From: Prosapia bicincta
Lineage: Eukaryota; Arthropoda; Insecta; Hemiptera; Cercopidae
Assembly: GCA_036971475.1 (NCBI GenBank)
Contig: JBAIZL010000002.1
Coordinates: forward strand, 21,013,567 to 21,077,566
DNA: 64,000 bases
Reading direction: 5' to 3'
Below the pieces are notes generated by a model, which did not search any database, had not been told where the DNA came from, and was given only the letters and a program-made list of their open reading frames with translations. Both the position numbers and the translations under genes were made by a program. Of this stretch, positions 1 through 13,651 are shown piece by piece (the first letter of the stretch is position 1; each line of letters opens with the position of its first letter).

Positions 1-975
1 GTTTAATTGTAATAAACTAATAAAAAGTCACTCAAATAAAATTTTCATTGTTGTAATGGGCTTGAGTGATTTTTTGTATTACTTGTTTCACATGATATGT
101 AGCCAAACTTCATTTACTATAATTTGAAACTAAATATAACATTATATACAACTTTCAAAATAAATACATGTTTATTCAAACACCATTCGTCAGTGTAATT
201 ACCGGACGCAAGAGCCACCCGATAGGTATTATTGTATTACTTATCATTAAAACATCGAATCTCTCAAAAACTGGCAAATAGAAAATGTTTTCTGCCTTAA
301 GCATAATGTAACAAAATGTCCTATAAATCCGTTATTTAAAATGAAAACGCCACTAGAAATAGTATATCAATACATGTAGTTAACATTATTATGTCTTTGA
401 TTCAGCAGAAGTGGTAAGTCATTGTTTGCGAGACGGCATTATTTCCCTCAATTAATCCACCTCCCTATGGATTGCAAAACCAGAAGTCGACTTCCTTGCA
501 TCAAGTTAATACCCACTCGGTAGTAAAATTCGTAATTAACATTGATATTCTCTCTTTCATCTCCTTCATGCTTTAATAAAATGAAGATTTTTCATTAGCA
601 CAGATAAACATAATTCCGTCTTTTTCTTAATATTTTAATAAAAGATTACACAAATCTCGTTCCATTTGAACACTCAATATGAACTGATTGCATGAGGTAA
701 AGAAGGTAGAATGAATGTCTCCAACCGCTACTAATGTTTAATGTATTTTTACGATTTCATTTTAAATTCTTTATATTACAGCATTGTTATTTACTTTATA
801 AAATTTAACTTTCCTTTTAGGTTCTAAGTAACCATTTAAATGCATATAGTTGAAATGCCCAATTATGTATGACGACTAAAAATATTTATAACGATCACCC
901 TTAAATAAATACAGGGATAAGACCACAATAAACTTCCTCTGAATAAACTTCCCAATATGTCATATTTTTCCTCCA
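1..975. other. Gene-free AT-rich flank of satellite, shared with A'
   Basis: No supported coding region, RNA gene or element end is visible. The stretch aligns with 38898-39721 except for about 170 bases near 242-412 present only here. That is either an insertion in A or a deletion in A'. Confidence 0.75.
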
Positions 976-3900
976 TGTTTGAGAAGACCTTGCTCACTAG
1001 TCAGTGGGAGATGCCGAAGGCTCTACAAGAAGCAATCACCTCTCCCAAGGCAAATAAGGTCACTAATACAGGTTTTACTTTAGGCCTTTGGGGTCCTTCT
1101 TGCTTGAGTCGTTTGAACACCTATGTGTTTGAGATGACCTTAGTCAATAGTCAGCGGAAATCAACTAGGAGGAGCAATCGCCTCTCCCAGGGACAAGACG
1201 TCACTATTATAGCCCATACGTTAGGGCTATTAGACTCCTTTATGCTGGATTCATTAAAAACCCTCCGTGTTTGAGAGGTTCTTGCTCACTAGTCACCGAA
1301 AGTTCTAGGAGGAGCAATCGCCTCTCCCAGGGCCAAGACGTCACTATTATAGCCCATACGTTAAGGCTTTTGGATTCCTTTATGCTTGAGTCATGGGAAT
1401 ACGTCCGTGTTTGACATGACCTTGCTCACTAGTCACCGAAGGTTCTAGGAGAATCAATAGCTTCTCCCAGGGCCAAGACGTCACTATTATAGTCCATACG
1501 TTAAGGCTTTTTGATTCCTTAATGCGGAGTCATGGGAATAAGTTCGTGTTTGAGATGACCTTGCTTACTAGTCATCGAAAGTTCTAGGAGGAGCAATCGC
1601 CTCTCCCAGGGCCAAGACGTCACTATTATAGCCCATACGTTAAGGCTTTTGGATTCCTTTATGCGGAGTCATGGGAATAAGTTCGTGTTTGAGATGACCT
1701 TGCTTACTAGTTATCGAAAGTTCTAGGAGGAGCAATCGCCTCTCCCAGGGCCAAGACGTCACTATTATAGCCCATACGTTAAGGCTTTTGGATTCCTTTA
1801 TGCTTGAGTCATGGGAATATGTCCGTGTTTGACATGACCTTGCTCACTAGTCACCGAAAGATCTAGGAGAATCAATAGCTTCTCTCAGGGCCAAGACGTC
1901 ACTATTATAGCCCATACGTTAAGGCTTTTGGATTCCTTTATGCTTGAGTCATGGGAATACGACCGTGTTTGACATGACCTTGCTCACTAGTCACCGAAAG
2001 TTCTAGGAGAATCAATAGCTTCTCCCAGGGCCAAGACGTCACTATTATAGCCCATACGTTAAGGCTTTTGGATTCCTTTATGCTTGAGTCATGGGAATAT
2101 GTCCGTGTTTGACATGACCTTGCTCACTAGTCACCGAAAGATCTAGGAGAATCAATAGCTTCTCTCAGGGCCAAGACGTCACTATTATAGCCCATACGTT
2201 AAGGCTTTTGGATTCCTTTATGCTTGAGTCATGGGAATACGACCGTGTTTGACATTACCTTGCTCACTAGTCACCGAAAGTTCTAGGAGAATCAATAGCT
2301 TCTCCCAGGGCCAAAACGTCACTATTATAGCCCATACGTTAAGGCTTTTGGATTCCTTTATGCTTGAGTCATGGGAATACGTCCGTGTTTGACATGACCT
2401 TGCTCACTAGTCACCGAAAGTTCTAGGAGAATCAATAGCTTCTCCCAGGGCCAAGACGTCACTATTATAGCCCATACGTTAAGGCTTTTGGATTCCTTTA
2501 TGCTGGAGTCATGGGAATACGTCCGTGTTTGACATGACCTTGCTCACTAGTCACCGAAAGTTCTAGGAGAATCAATAGCTTCTCCTAGGGCCAAGACGTC
2601 ACTATTATAGCCCATACGTTAAGGCTTTTGGATTCCTTTATGCTGGAGTCATGGGATTACGTCCGTGTTTGAGATGACCTTGCTCACTAGTCATCGAAAG
2701 TTCTAGGAGGATCAATCGCATCTCCCAGGGCCAAGACGTCACTATTATAGCCCATACGTTAAGGCTTTTGGATTACTTTATGCTGGAGTCATGGGATTAC
2801 GTCCGTGTTTGAGATGACCTTGCTCATTAGTCATCGAAAGTTCTAGGAGGATCAATCGCCTCTCCCAGGGACAAGACTTCACTATTATAGCCCATACGTT
2901 AAGGCTTTTGGATTCTTTTATGCAGGAGTCTTGGGAATACGTCCGTGTTTGACATGACCTTGCTCACTAGTCACCGAAAGTTCTAGGAGGAGCAATCGCC
3001 TCTCCCAGGGACAAGTCGTCACTATTGTAGCCCATACGTTAAGGCTTTTGAATTCCTTTATGCTTGAGTCATGGGAATATGTCCGTGTTTGACATGACCT
3101 TGCTCACTAGTCACCGAAAGATCTAGGAGAATCAATAGCTTCTCTCAGGGCCAAGACGTCACTATTATAGCCCATACGTTAAGGCTTTTGGATTCCTTTA
3201 TGCTTGAGTCATGGGAATACGACCGTGTTTGACATGACCTTGCTCACTAGTCACCGAAAGTTCTAGGAGAATCAATAGCTTCTCCCAGGGCCAAGACGTC
3301 ACTATTATAGCCCATACGTTAAGGCTTTTGGATTCCTTTATGCTTGAGTCATGGGAATATGTCCGTGTTTGACATGACCTTGCTCACTAGTCACCGAAAG
3401 ATCTAGGAGAATCAATAGCTTCTCTCAGGGCCAAGACGTCACTATTATAGCCCATACGTTAAGGCTTTTGGATTCCTTTATGCTTGAGTCATGGGAATAC
3501 GACCGTGTTTGACATTACCTTGCTCACTAGTCACCGAAAGTTCTAGGAGAATCAATAGCTTCTCCCAGGGCCAAGACGTCACTATTATAGCCCATACGTT
3601 AAGGCTTTTGGATTCCTTTATGCTTGAGTCATGGGAATACGTCCGTGTTTGACATGACCTTGCTCACTAGTCACCGAAAGTTCTAGGAGAATCAATAGAT
3701 TCTCCCAGGGCCAAGACGTCACTATTATAGCCCATACGTTAAGGCTTTTGGATTCCTTTATGCTGGAGTCATGGGAATACGTCCGTGTTTGACATGACCT
3801 TGCTCACTAGTCACCGAAAGTTCTAGGAGAATCAATAGCTTCTCCTAGGGCCAAGACGTCACTATTATAGCCCATACGTTAAGGCTTTTGGATTCCTTTA

Positions 3901-4110
3901 TGCTGGAGTCATGGGATTACGTCCGTGTTTGAGATGACCTTGCTCACTAGTCATCGAAAGTTCTAGGAGGATCAATCGCATCTCCCAGGGCCAAGACGTC
4001 ACTATTATAGCCCATACGTTAAGGCTTTTGGATTCCTTTATGCTGGAGTCATGGGAATACGACCGTGTTTGAGATGACTTTGCTCACTAGTCAGCGGATG
4101 CACCGAATGT
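976..4110 (+). repeat. 140-bp satellite array, about 22 monomers
   Basis: A monomer containing CCAAGACGTCACTATTATAG, CATACGTTAAGGCTTTTGGA and CCTTGCTCACTAGTCACCGA recurs every 140 bases. For example, TTCTAGGAGAATCAATAGCT starts at 2281, 2421 and 2561. The first two monomers (976-1270) are the most diverged and the middle ones nearly identical. A higher-order repeat of nine monomers (1260 bp) is visible: about 1790-2760 recurs at about 3050-4020 with only a handful of differences. A 280-bp dimer pattern (atat/gacc variants) is also seen at 1801-2360. The monomer length is not a multiple of three, so reading frames across it are not coding. A' holds only about 2.4 monomers. Confidence 0.97.
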
Positions 4111-5559
4111 TCTAAATGAGCAATCACTATTGGTGTCATGGACACACCTTCACATGGTAAAACTCTGTTAACAGCGACACAGAAACTTTTTAAAACTATT
4201 ATTTCTGTTCTTTTGCTCTTCTTTCTTTCTCTTTCCTAAACTTCCATTTTAATTTTCCTCCTGCTCTACAATTTGCTATTCTTTATATTTCCTTCATTCC
4301 CTCAATATCCTAATATTGCCTTCAGACAGATTTAGTTATTTTATTGTTTTTATTTTTCCATGACGGTTTTTTTAAAATATTTTACCGACTTCTGTTTGTT
4401 TCAACTTTCTAAATCTCTTCATATTTTCCCCCTTTTCTTTTCGTTGTCTTCCTCATTATCATATTATTTCTGTTTTTTTCCTCTTCTATTGTACAATACA
4501 TTTCTCATCAAGTACCTGTTGTTCATCTCTTATATGTTATATTAGACCTGACTCGTTAATTAATTCTTCTCACTTTTTCCAGCTTGTTTATGTTTCTCTG
4601 TCCCTCTGTTTTAATATATTTCCTTAACCCGTCTTGTTTTTCTTTTTTATTTTGTTCCCTATCTTCTACATATTTCTTTTTTTATTTTTTTCTGTTGTTT
4701 TTTATCCATTATTAGTTACGACTGCTTTCATCTCTTAATATAATTATTTTATATTCTTTTTACGCCAATATAGCTTTTCGACAGCTGTAGAAATTCTACT
4801 TGTCTTTCTTCCTTTTACATCGTTAATTAATTACTGGTTTTAAATTTACATTTGTTTGGTAGACACCATTTTTATAGTAAAAATTGAATTAACAAGATGG
4901 CTGTGACTACGCAAAGTACTATAAAATATTACTTTATATAGACTTTTATGAGAACTTAACTGTAATTAAGTTGTGGCTTGAAATCACATCTTTATTGTAA
5001 TTTAATCGAGCAATATTTTTTATGTTTTAAAGTCAAAATTAAAAACTTATTTAATCAAATTAAACAAGATTTAGAATAGGATCACGTGACGAATAGGGTA
5101 GAGGAAAATAAAAAGAAATCAAAGATTTAGCAGTGATAAAAACATCTCCTGGGAATGAGAGATTGGATGGAGTAGAAGAAAAAGCTCTCTTCAAGGTACA
5201 TCTGGTCCCTGCGCAGTCTAACACTTCAAGTTATCGTATTATTTTATCAAATAACGTAATGTTATATTTCATTACGTTTTACCTTTAAAAAAGTAAATGT
5301 TGGTGAGTCTGTGCGATTGAACTGTTTTTCCAATAAAAAATTAGTTCTGTTAAGGCAACAGAGATAAGACTCAAAGAGTAATTTATAGTTTGTCTTTAAA
5401 TAATTTTTCCGTTTAAACTATTAAGTGAGTTTAGAGAAGGCAGGGTAGAGCTGCATACTCAGGTCATATCTGAGTAAGTTTTACATATTCTACACTTCTA
5501 CCATACATTATTCCTATAGGTTTGACAATGTTAGAATCATGGCAAACCTGTTTATTCTA
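4111..5559. other. Gene-free spacer with pyrimidine-rich stretch
   Basis: Bases 4195-4760 are strongly T/C-rich on the plus strand (runs of ttctttctttctc). The remainder is ordinary AT-rich sequence shared with A' (40064-41490). A short frame at 4360-4545 merely reflects the T-rich composition. No feature is supported. Confidence 0.7.
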
Positions 5560-6955
5560 TTTGTAATCTCGACCAATGTACAGGATAGGAAAGGAGAAAC
5601 ATTGCGACCCTGCTTAATCTACCTCTAATCGAAACCAACATACAGATGACAAAAATTAGGGGAGTAAGAAAAGCATGGCAACCCTGTTTAATCTATTTGT
5701 AATCTTGACTAACGAACAAAGAAAATGAAGCATGACAAACCTGTTTTTTCTACTTAAAATCTCAACCAATGTACAGGATAGGAGAAAAAGGAACATGACA
5801 ATCCTGTTTAATCTCTTTGTAATCTCAACCAATATACTGAAAAGGAGGAAGAGAAATACGACAACCCTGTTTAATCTATATCTAATGGAAAACGAATTAC
5901 GGGTGACTAAAATAAACCGAGAAAGAGAAGCATGGCAACCCGGTTTCTCTACTTGTAATCTCAAATAATGTACAAGAGGGTAGAAAAAAGAGCACGACAA
6001 CCATGTAAAATCTATTTGTAATGGAAACCGACTTGCAGGTGACTAAAAAGGGCGGAGAAAGAGAAGTATGGCAACCCTGTTTAATCTATTGTCAATATCA
6101 ACCAATATACAGGAGAGGAGAAAAGGAAATATGACAATCCTGTTTAATCTACTTGTAATCTCAAACAATATGCAGGAGAGGTGAGAGAGAAACATGACAA
6201 TCCTGTAAAATCTACTTGTAACGGAAACCGACTTACAGGTGACTAAAATACGCGGAGAAAGAGAAGAATTGTAACCCTGGATAATATATTTGTAATATCA
6301 ACGAATATACAGGTGAGGAGAAAGGGATACATGACAATCCTGTATAATCTACTTGTAATGGAAACCTACTTACAGGTGACTAAGAAAGCGGTAAAAGAGA
6401 AGCATGGCAAACCTGTTTAATCTATTTGTAATCTCAAACAATTACAGGAGAGGAATAAGGGAAGCGTGGCAACCCTGTTTAATATATTTGTAATCTCAAC
6501 CAATATACAGGTGAGGAGAAAGAGAATCATTGCAACCTTGTTTAATCTATTTGTAATCTCAACCAGTATACAGGAAAGGCGAAAAAGAAGCATAGCAATC
6601 CTGTTTAATCTATTTGTAATCTCTACTAATATACAGGAGAGGAGAAAGAGAAACATGACAACCCTGTAAAATCTATTTGTAATCTCAACCAGTATACAGG
6701 AAAGGCGAAAAAGAAGCATAGCAATCCTGTTTAATCTATTTGTAATCTCTACTAATATACAGGAGAGGAGGAAGAGAAACATGACAACCCTGTAAAATCT
6801 ATTTGTAATCTCAACCAGTATACAGGAAAGGCGAAAAAGAAGCATAGCAATCCTGTTTAATCTATTTGTAATCTCTACTAATATACAGGAGAGGAGAAAG
6901 AGGAACATGACAAGCCAGTATAATTTACTTGTAATGGAAAACTACTCGCAGGTGA
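5560..6955 (+). repeat. 63-bp minisatellite array, about 22 units
   Basis: Units contain GCAACCCTGTTTAATCTATT, TGTAATCTCAACCAATATAC and AGGAGAGGAGAAAGAGAAAC. The phase marker AACC(C/T)TG is at 6471, 6534, 6597 and 6660, giving a 63-base period. From about 6534 to 6910 units pair into 126-bp higher-order repeats (three near-identical copies). The period equals 21 codons, so long frames stay open on both strands (minus 6417-6908, plus 6466-6669) and encode a 21-residue repeat by arithmetic. A' has only about two units (41490-41625). Confidence 0.96.
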
Positions 6956-7889
6956 ATAAAATAAGCGGCGAAAGTGAAGCATGGCAACACTCTTCAATCA
7001 TTTGTAAAGGAAAGCACAAGTGCACGAGAGAAGGTAGGGATGATTCTCGCCTTTATTGCAATCATTTAAATTGTATTTTTACTGTTCAAATTTCTGTCGT
7101 AGCTAAGAATCTGTCCAGCAGTAGGTCATGATCCTAGCAACAAAGTAATAGAACTCTTTAACAACTTAAAAACTTAAAATAAAACAAAATTAAAGAAGTA
7201 TTAGATTTATAAATCGTTGGCTGTAGCATCGAATCTGTACTATCGATGCATAAATCGCAAAATGGATGTCCTGGATTTGAATACATGGCTGATAAATGCT
7301 TTAAGGTGATGTATTCTCCTAAACGCAATAGTAATATGTGTTCATGCTAAACCTCAAAAGCAATTCCTTGAGGGTATGAATAGAGAAGGGATTCAGATAA
7401 AATGCGATTCAGATTGTGGCAAAGGCATTAGGCCTGAATCAGTCCTTGGTAATCTCCATGGAACTCGATTTAGTCTGGTCCGTGTCCATAACAAACCTTC
7501 CAACCTTGTAAGAAAACTTATTCCATTATAAAGAAGTCATCAGCGTGAGCAAGGCGTAAGGAGTTTGCTTCCAGGTTCTCGTTTATTAATATCATTAACA
7601 AACAACATAATTATTAATTATAACGACCAAACCTCATGTGATTCTTTCAAACAAGGGGTAATCGCAAACACCAATCATTACGAATGTTGAACCTGACCTA
7701 ATTTTTATTAATGAGCCATTTACAAAACGTTCTATTCGATTAGAGTGTACAAAACGTCCCCTACAAAAGAGTCTCTATGGTTGTAGAATTCATAACGGAT
7801 TTTGTAAAAATGTAAATTTATCCCAAATAATTTCCATAGTTTCTTCCAGTGCATTATCCTCACAATACACCCGTAAATATTAACAGTTA

Positions 7890-8045
7890 ACTCAAGATAT
7901 CACAACACACTAGTTTATTAATACACACAGAGTAGTTTCGACGGCCATGTCGTTTTAACCTGAGGGACCATGTTAGGCGATCACTGATGAAGGCGACATG
8001 TTACTCTGTGCGTACTGATAAACAAGTGTGTAGTGATATTTTGAG
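7890..8045. repeat. Inverted pair of PLE-like tails
   Basis: The left arm (about 7892-7938, ACTCAAGATATCACAACACA onward) is the reverse complement of the right arm (about 8000-8045) with several mismatches. The inner part reads as a PLE-type tail in both directions. The minus strand of the left half carries a stem-like CGACATGGCCGTCG followed by GAAAC. The right half carries CTGATGA followed by AGGCGACATG. Together they suggest two decayed copies of one hammerhead-bearing tail placed head to head. The assignment to PLEs is by analogy with the clearer families in this window. Confidence 0.5.
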
Positions 8046-9233
8046 TAGACTATTTAATATTCTCTCTAGCTAAGCTCTACCTAATTTAATCTACATAGTA
8101 AATAATATACTTCACTAAGTATGTATTATTATAGTTAATCCTTGTAAGTTATTGCCGTATTTATAAGAGAATTTTATTTACACTTTAACGTCAACTCCAA
8201 AACTAAATATTTTATTCGATTTCTTCCAGCTTAACTGTTACTCACTCTCTTCACTTCACTATATTTAATATCATCACTTTTACTTCATCTTGACATTTTA
8301 AATACAGCGGTGACGTCGGAGAAGTCGTAGCAGATATAAACCTTTTATTACCGTAATTATAAACTACGTTCCATAGGCGGATTTTCGTGGAAAGGCTTGT
8401 ACATTATAAGATAAGGGATGATCTTTTACTTTAACGAAGGAGCTGAGCTTTGGCTCCCTTTCAAACTCTACCCAGACATTTTACTGCCAAAATGTTTTAG
8501 ACTGATTAAAGATACAATGACCGTCTCAATTTGTTTACCTGCCAATGATTTGTTTAGTCTGGAATAAATTTACTTAAGGAATGTTACTTTTTTAAAGTAG
8601 TTTTTTGTACAACACGAATTGACGAAAGAATAAATAGATAGACTTTCGAGCTGAGACTGATGTTGGTAGAGACATTGAGAGAGTGATAATTATTACGTCA
8701 AGAGGGAGGAAGGTTATTGAACGCGCTAGCAGTTATTGATGGGGAAAGTCACCAGAGAGGGTTGGATTGCATCACTAATAGAACTGAAGACAGACTGCGG
8801 TCAGGCAGTGGCGTTTCTACTCAATACATAGGCTACGCTTACAAAAGCAAATACGATGAGAGTAATGAGTTACAATCAATAAACAATTATAAATCCTTGC
8901 TACAAGTTTGTACACAACCTTTACGTACATTTCGCTAACATATTTAGCATCATCAAGAGGTTACAAGTACTGAGATGTATGTAAGACCTTAAATGTATTT
9001 GCATTTTGTTTTATCATATCAGTGTGTACGTAAGATCTGTGACGTAGAGTGATGGCGTGGTAGTGTCCTATCGTCTTGCACTGGTACTGGTTAAATCGGA
9101 CGCTGAACGAAGGAGACATTTTATTTGAGAAAAACATTTAATTTTGCGTAATGAGATATTATCTACACATTTGTTATCAGACGCTCTTAAGAATGTTTTC
9201 ATTTGAAAAATGTGAATTAAAATAAATAGTCTT

Positions 9234-9532
9234 ATATTATTGTTATATTGAATTATTTGTATTTAGAAATTAAAATTTTATAAAAGTAATATATTTATCA
9301 ACTGATCAAACCTATTTATTAATAATCTCTGCCCTTAACAATTTCCAAGTAGTAATATAAGAAATAATGTTCAAGTAAATTCCTTATTATTATCATTATA
9401 TTGAGATTTATCGAAATTTAAAAAAAGAAATATATTTATTAACTGATCAAAACTATTTAATAACAATCTTTTACCTTAACCTTTTTCAAGAAGTACTATA
9501 AGAAATAGTTTTCAAGTAAATTGCTACTGAGG
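9234..9532 (+). repeat. Degenerate 141-bp tandem dimer
   Basis: ACTGATCAAAC at 9301 and ACTGATCAAAA at 9442, with matching flanks (ATATTGA...AAATTT, AAGAAATA...TTCAAGTAAATT), show two diverged tandem units of about 141 bases. Confidence 0.75.
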
Positions 9533-9689
9533 GTAACAAAGAAATTCTTTTTTTATTTACCCTAAAGCACTATTTATGATATTGTGTGGTACTCATGGTA
9601 ACAGTTAAAGGTTGCACAATGGAGGCTTCGACGACAACCAGATGAGGAGAAAACGCATATACATCTTTGAAAAATATATTTTTTGGGAA

Positions 9690-9766
9690 TTGGAAAGTTG
9701 GCGTAGTGCCAAGGCGCGGTAAACTTCGAACATTAAAATTCTGAGTTCGAATTCAGCTTAATCCAA
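9690..9766 (+). ncRNA. tRNA-like remnant or SINE head (tentative)
   Basis: TTGGCGTAGTGCCAAGGCG resembles a polymerase III A box, and GAGTTCGAATTCAG about 45 bases downstream resembles a B box inside a T-arm-like hairpin. AGTTGG near the start can pair with CCAACT at the end, like an acceptor stem. The anticodon arm and overall spacing are not canonical, so a functional tRNA is unlikely. A decayed tRNA or tRNA-derived SINE head fits better. Confidence 0.3.
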
Positions 9767-10106
9767 CTACTTTTATAGTTTAATTATGGAATAAATATTT
9801 TAAAAACTTTAGTAAAATCAATTGTCATCCACTATAGGTTTTAAATAAGTATTTGTTATTGCTTAAATTAATTAAAACGTATGCAATTACCAATTGCAAT
9901 TTGTACAAGATAGGCTTAAACTGTTGAGTGTGTTTGAATAAAGAACCATGGCGATATAAAATAGTCCTATTGGAGAACTGATTAACCAATGGATTTAGAA
10001 TATTTTCTATGTTACAGAGGCACTAGATCCTATTCTCGGTCACACTAAGTGGCTCAGCGTCTCGTCTGTAGTGTCCAAACAAAACATGCAAATTTTAACA
10101 ACTAAC

Positions 10107-10194
10107 GTAACCATGGGACGGAAATTATTGCAGCGTCATCGCAACTAAATGTTGCGCCTTAATAATTCGCGAGTAATCTGGTTGCCATGGAAAC
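10107..10194 (+). promoter_or_regulatory. Pair of RFX X-box-like motifs in A
   Basis: GTTGCCATGGAAAC (10181-10194) closely resembles the RFX X-box (GTNRCC, spacer, RGYRAC). A second, weaker site GTAACCATGGGACG lies at 10107. Both positions are retained in A' (42421 and 42496), where the first matches the consensus better. No gene is recognised nearby, so function is inferred only from motif shape and retention. Confidence 0.35.
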
Positions 10195-10686
10195 GACTTA
10201 TGTTGTTTTCGGCAAATAAACAAACACACTCTCGTTAGAATGTTTACGTACCTTAAACCTTTAATCCGTTTATAACTATCAACCTTCTAAAGGTAATAAT
10301 ATGTTTTCAAGTGTTCACTGTTTACGTTTCTGATTATTAAATATATTTTACGTTTTACAGTGTAAAACGTTCAGAATATTTAACTAAAATGCTAAAGGTC
10401 ATGTTCAACGTCACCCAAGGTCAACGTAAACAGTGTCACAATAAGAGTCCGTTAAATTGTTTGGCGCCCAAAACCCATCCTACCTTCTAAATGACAAACA
10501 TTTTGGATTTATATTCATTCAGAACATGTTAATTTTACTAATTATTATTGAAATCATGAATGACTTACCGATAAATGGACCCACAAGGCGAATCAGATGT
10601 TATTGTTGGAATCTGGATACGTGTTGTTGAAAAACATCAGAAACGAGACATTGTTAGTTTAGTTCCGCATTATGTGAGGAGAGGGA

Positions 10687-12780
<2,094 letters not shown>

Positions 12781-13172
12781 CCCCTCCCCCCTCTCTCTCT
12801 CTCTTTCTCTCTATCTATCTCTCGCTCCCTTCCTCTCTCTCTCTCTCTCTTTACCTCACTATAATATACCCTCCTCCTCCTCTCTCTCTCTCTACCTCTC
12901 TAACAATGTAGAACATAATTTCCCCCTCTATCTCTTTAACTCGCTGTAGAATATAAATCCTCCTCATCTTCCTCCTCCTGTCTCTCTCTTTCTCTCTTTA
13001 TCTTACTCTACATGTAGAATATAACCTCCTCTCAATCTCTCTATATATCTCTCTCTAGATCACTAAACATGTAGAATACACCCTTCCTCTCACTTTCCCT
13101 CTCTCTTTTCTCTCTCTCTCACACTCTGACTCTCTAAACATGTATAATATACCCTCTTTTCCCTTTCTCTCT

Positions 13173-13234
<62 letters not shown>

Positions 13235-13241
13235 ACTTCCA
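12781..13241 (+). repeat. (TC)n-based minisatellite in A
   Basis: CT/TC microsatellite runs alternate with a spacer resembling CTCGCTAACAATGTAGAATA (in variants such as TCACTAAACATGTAGAATAC), giving degenerate units of about 55-65 bases. The longest pure TC run is about 13177-13231. The A' counterpart (45303-46215) has more units. Confidence 0.93.
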
Positions 13242-13363
13242 TATACAGTTAGAATATACACTCTTCCCTCTCCCTTTCGTATTGTATCTGCACTGAAAAT
13301 CGAGTTTGTACTCTCATTTGAATCCTGTTTGGGGTTCAAGAAATAATAAATACATTAAAAATC

Positions 13364-13651
13364 ATATTAAATCAAAATTATTTTTTATATAATAATAAAA
13401 TTTATAAACAAAAGTATGGATTAACGATGGGCTCTCCAATGTCCAGAATATTAACAGAAATATTTCTACAAAATATAGACATTGAAATAGATAAGATTAT
13501 TAAAACATATGACCAAAATGGATATTGGTTTAGATATATAGATGATGGATTATACATATCAAATAATAATGGTTTAAACATTGACAGAATATTAAAATGT
13601 ATAAATAATATACACGAAAATATAAAATTTACTCATGAATTTGAATCATGA
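13364..13651 (+). pseudogene. PLE-1 reverse transcriptase fragment (palm, YIDD)
   Basis: The frame reads YFLYNNKIYKQKYGLTMGSP followed by MSRILTEIFLQN. This is the PLE version of the RT block that normally reads Y..G..MGSPLSP, and it precedes the catalytic YIDD (about 13540). Downstream NIKFTHEFES matches the PLE segment before the FLD block. An ATG at 13427 is internal to the RT, so the true start has been lost. The open frame continues upstream to the block A junction at about 13334 without recognisable RT sequence. The frame stops at 13649-13651 where foreign sequence begins. No function is likely. It would once have encoded the polymerase that copies PLE RNA at a chromosomal nick. Confidence 0.88.

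Larger units (their letters stand above)
6956..9910. other. A-specific 3-kb segment without recognisable gene
   Basis: This stretch has no counterpart in A', where 41626-42212 occupies the equivalent place. It holds a PLE-like inverted repeat (7890-8045), a degenerate 141-bp tandem dimer (9234-9532), a tRNA-like remnant (9690-9766) and a short piece of the dispersed MITE-like family at about 9806-9835. Short frames at 6907-7131 and 8717-8938 have no recognisable similarity. Confidence 0.6.

Noticed and set aside
957..1274. 105-codon frame, similar to the 109-codon frame at 39702-40031
   Set aside because: Covers the first satellite monomers; the 140-bp period breaks frame in later monomers and the array is non-coding.
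6417..6908. 163-codon minus-strand frame with a 21-residue internal repeat
   Set aside because: Arises because the 63-bp minisatellite period is a multiple of three; frames are open on both strands and absent in A'.
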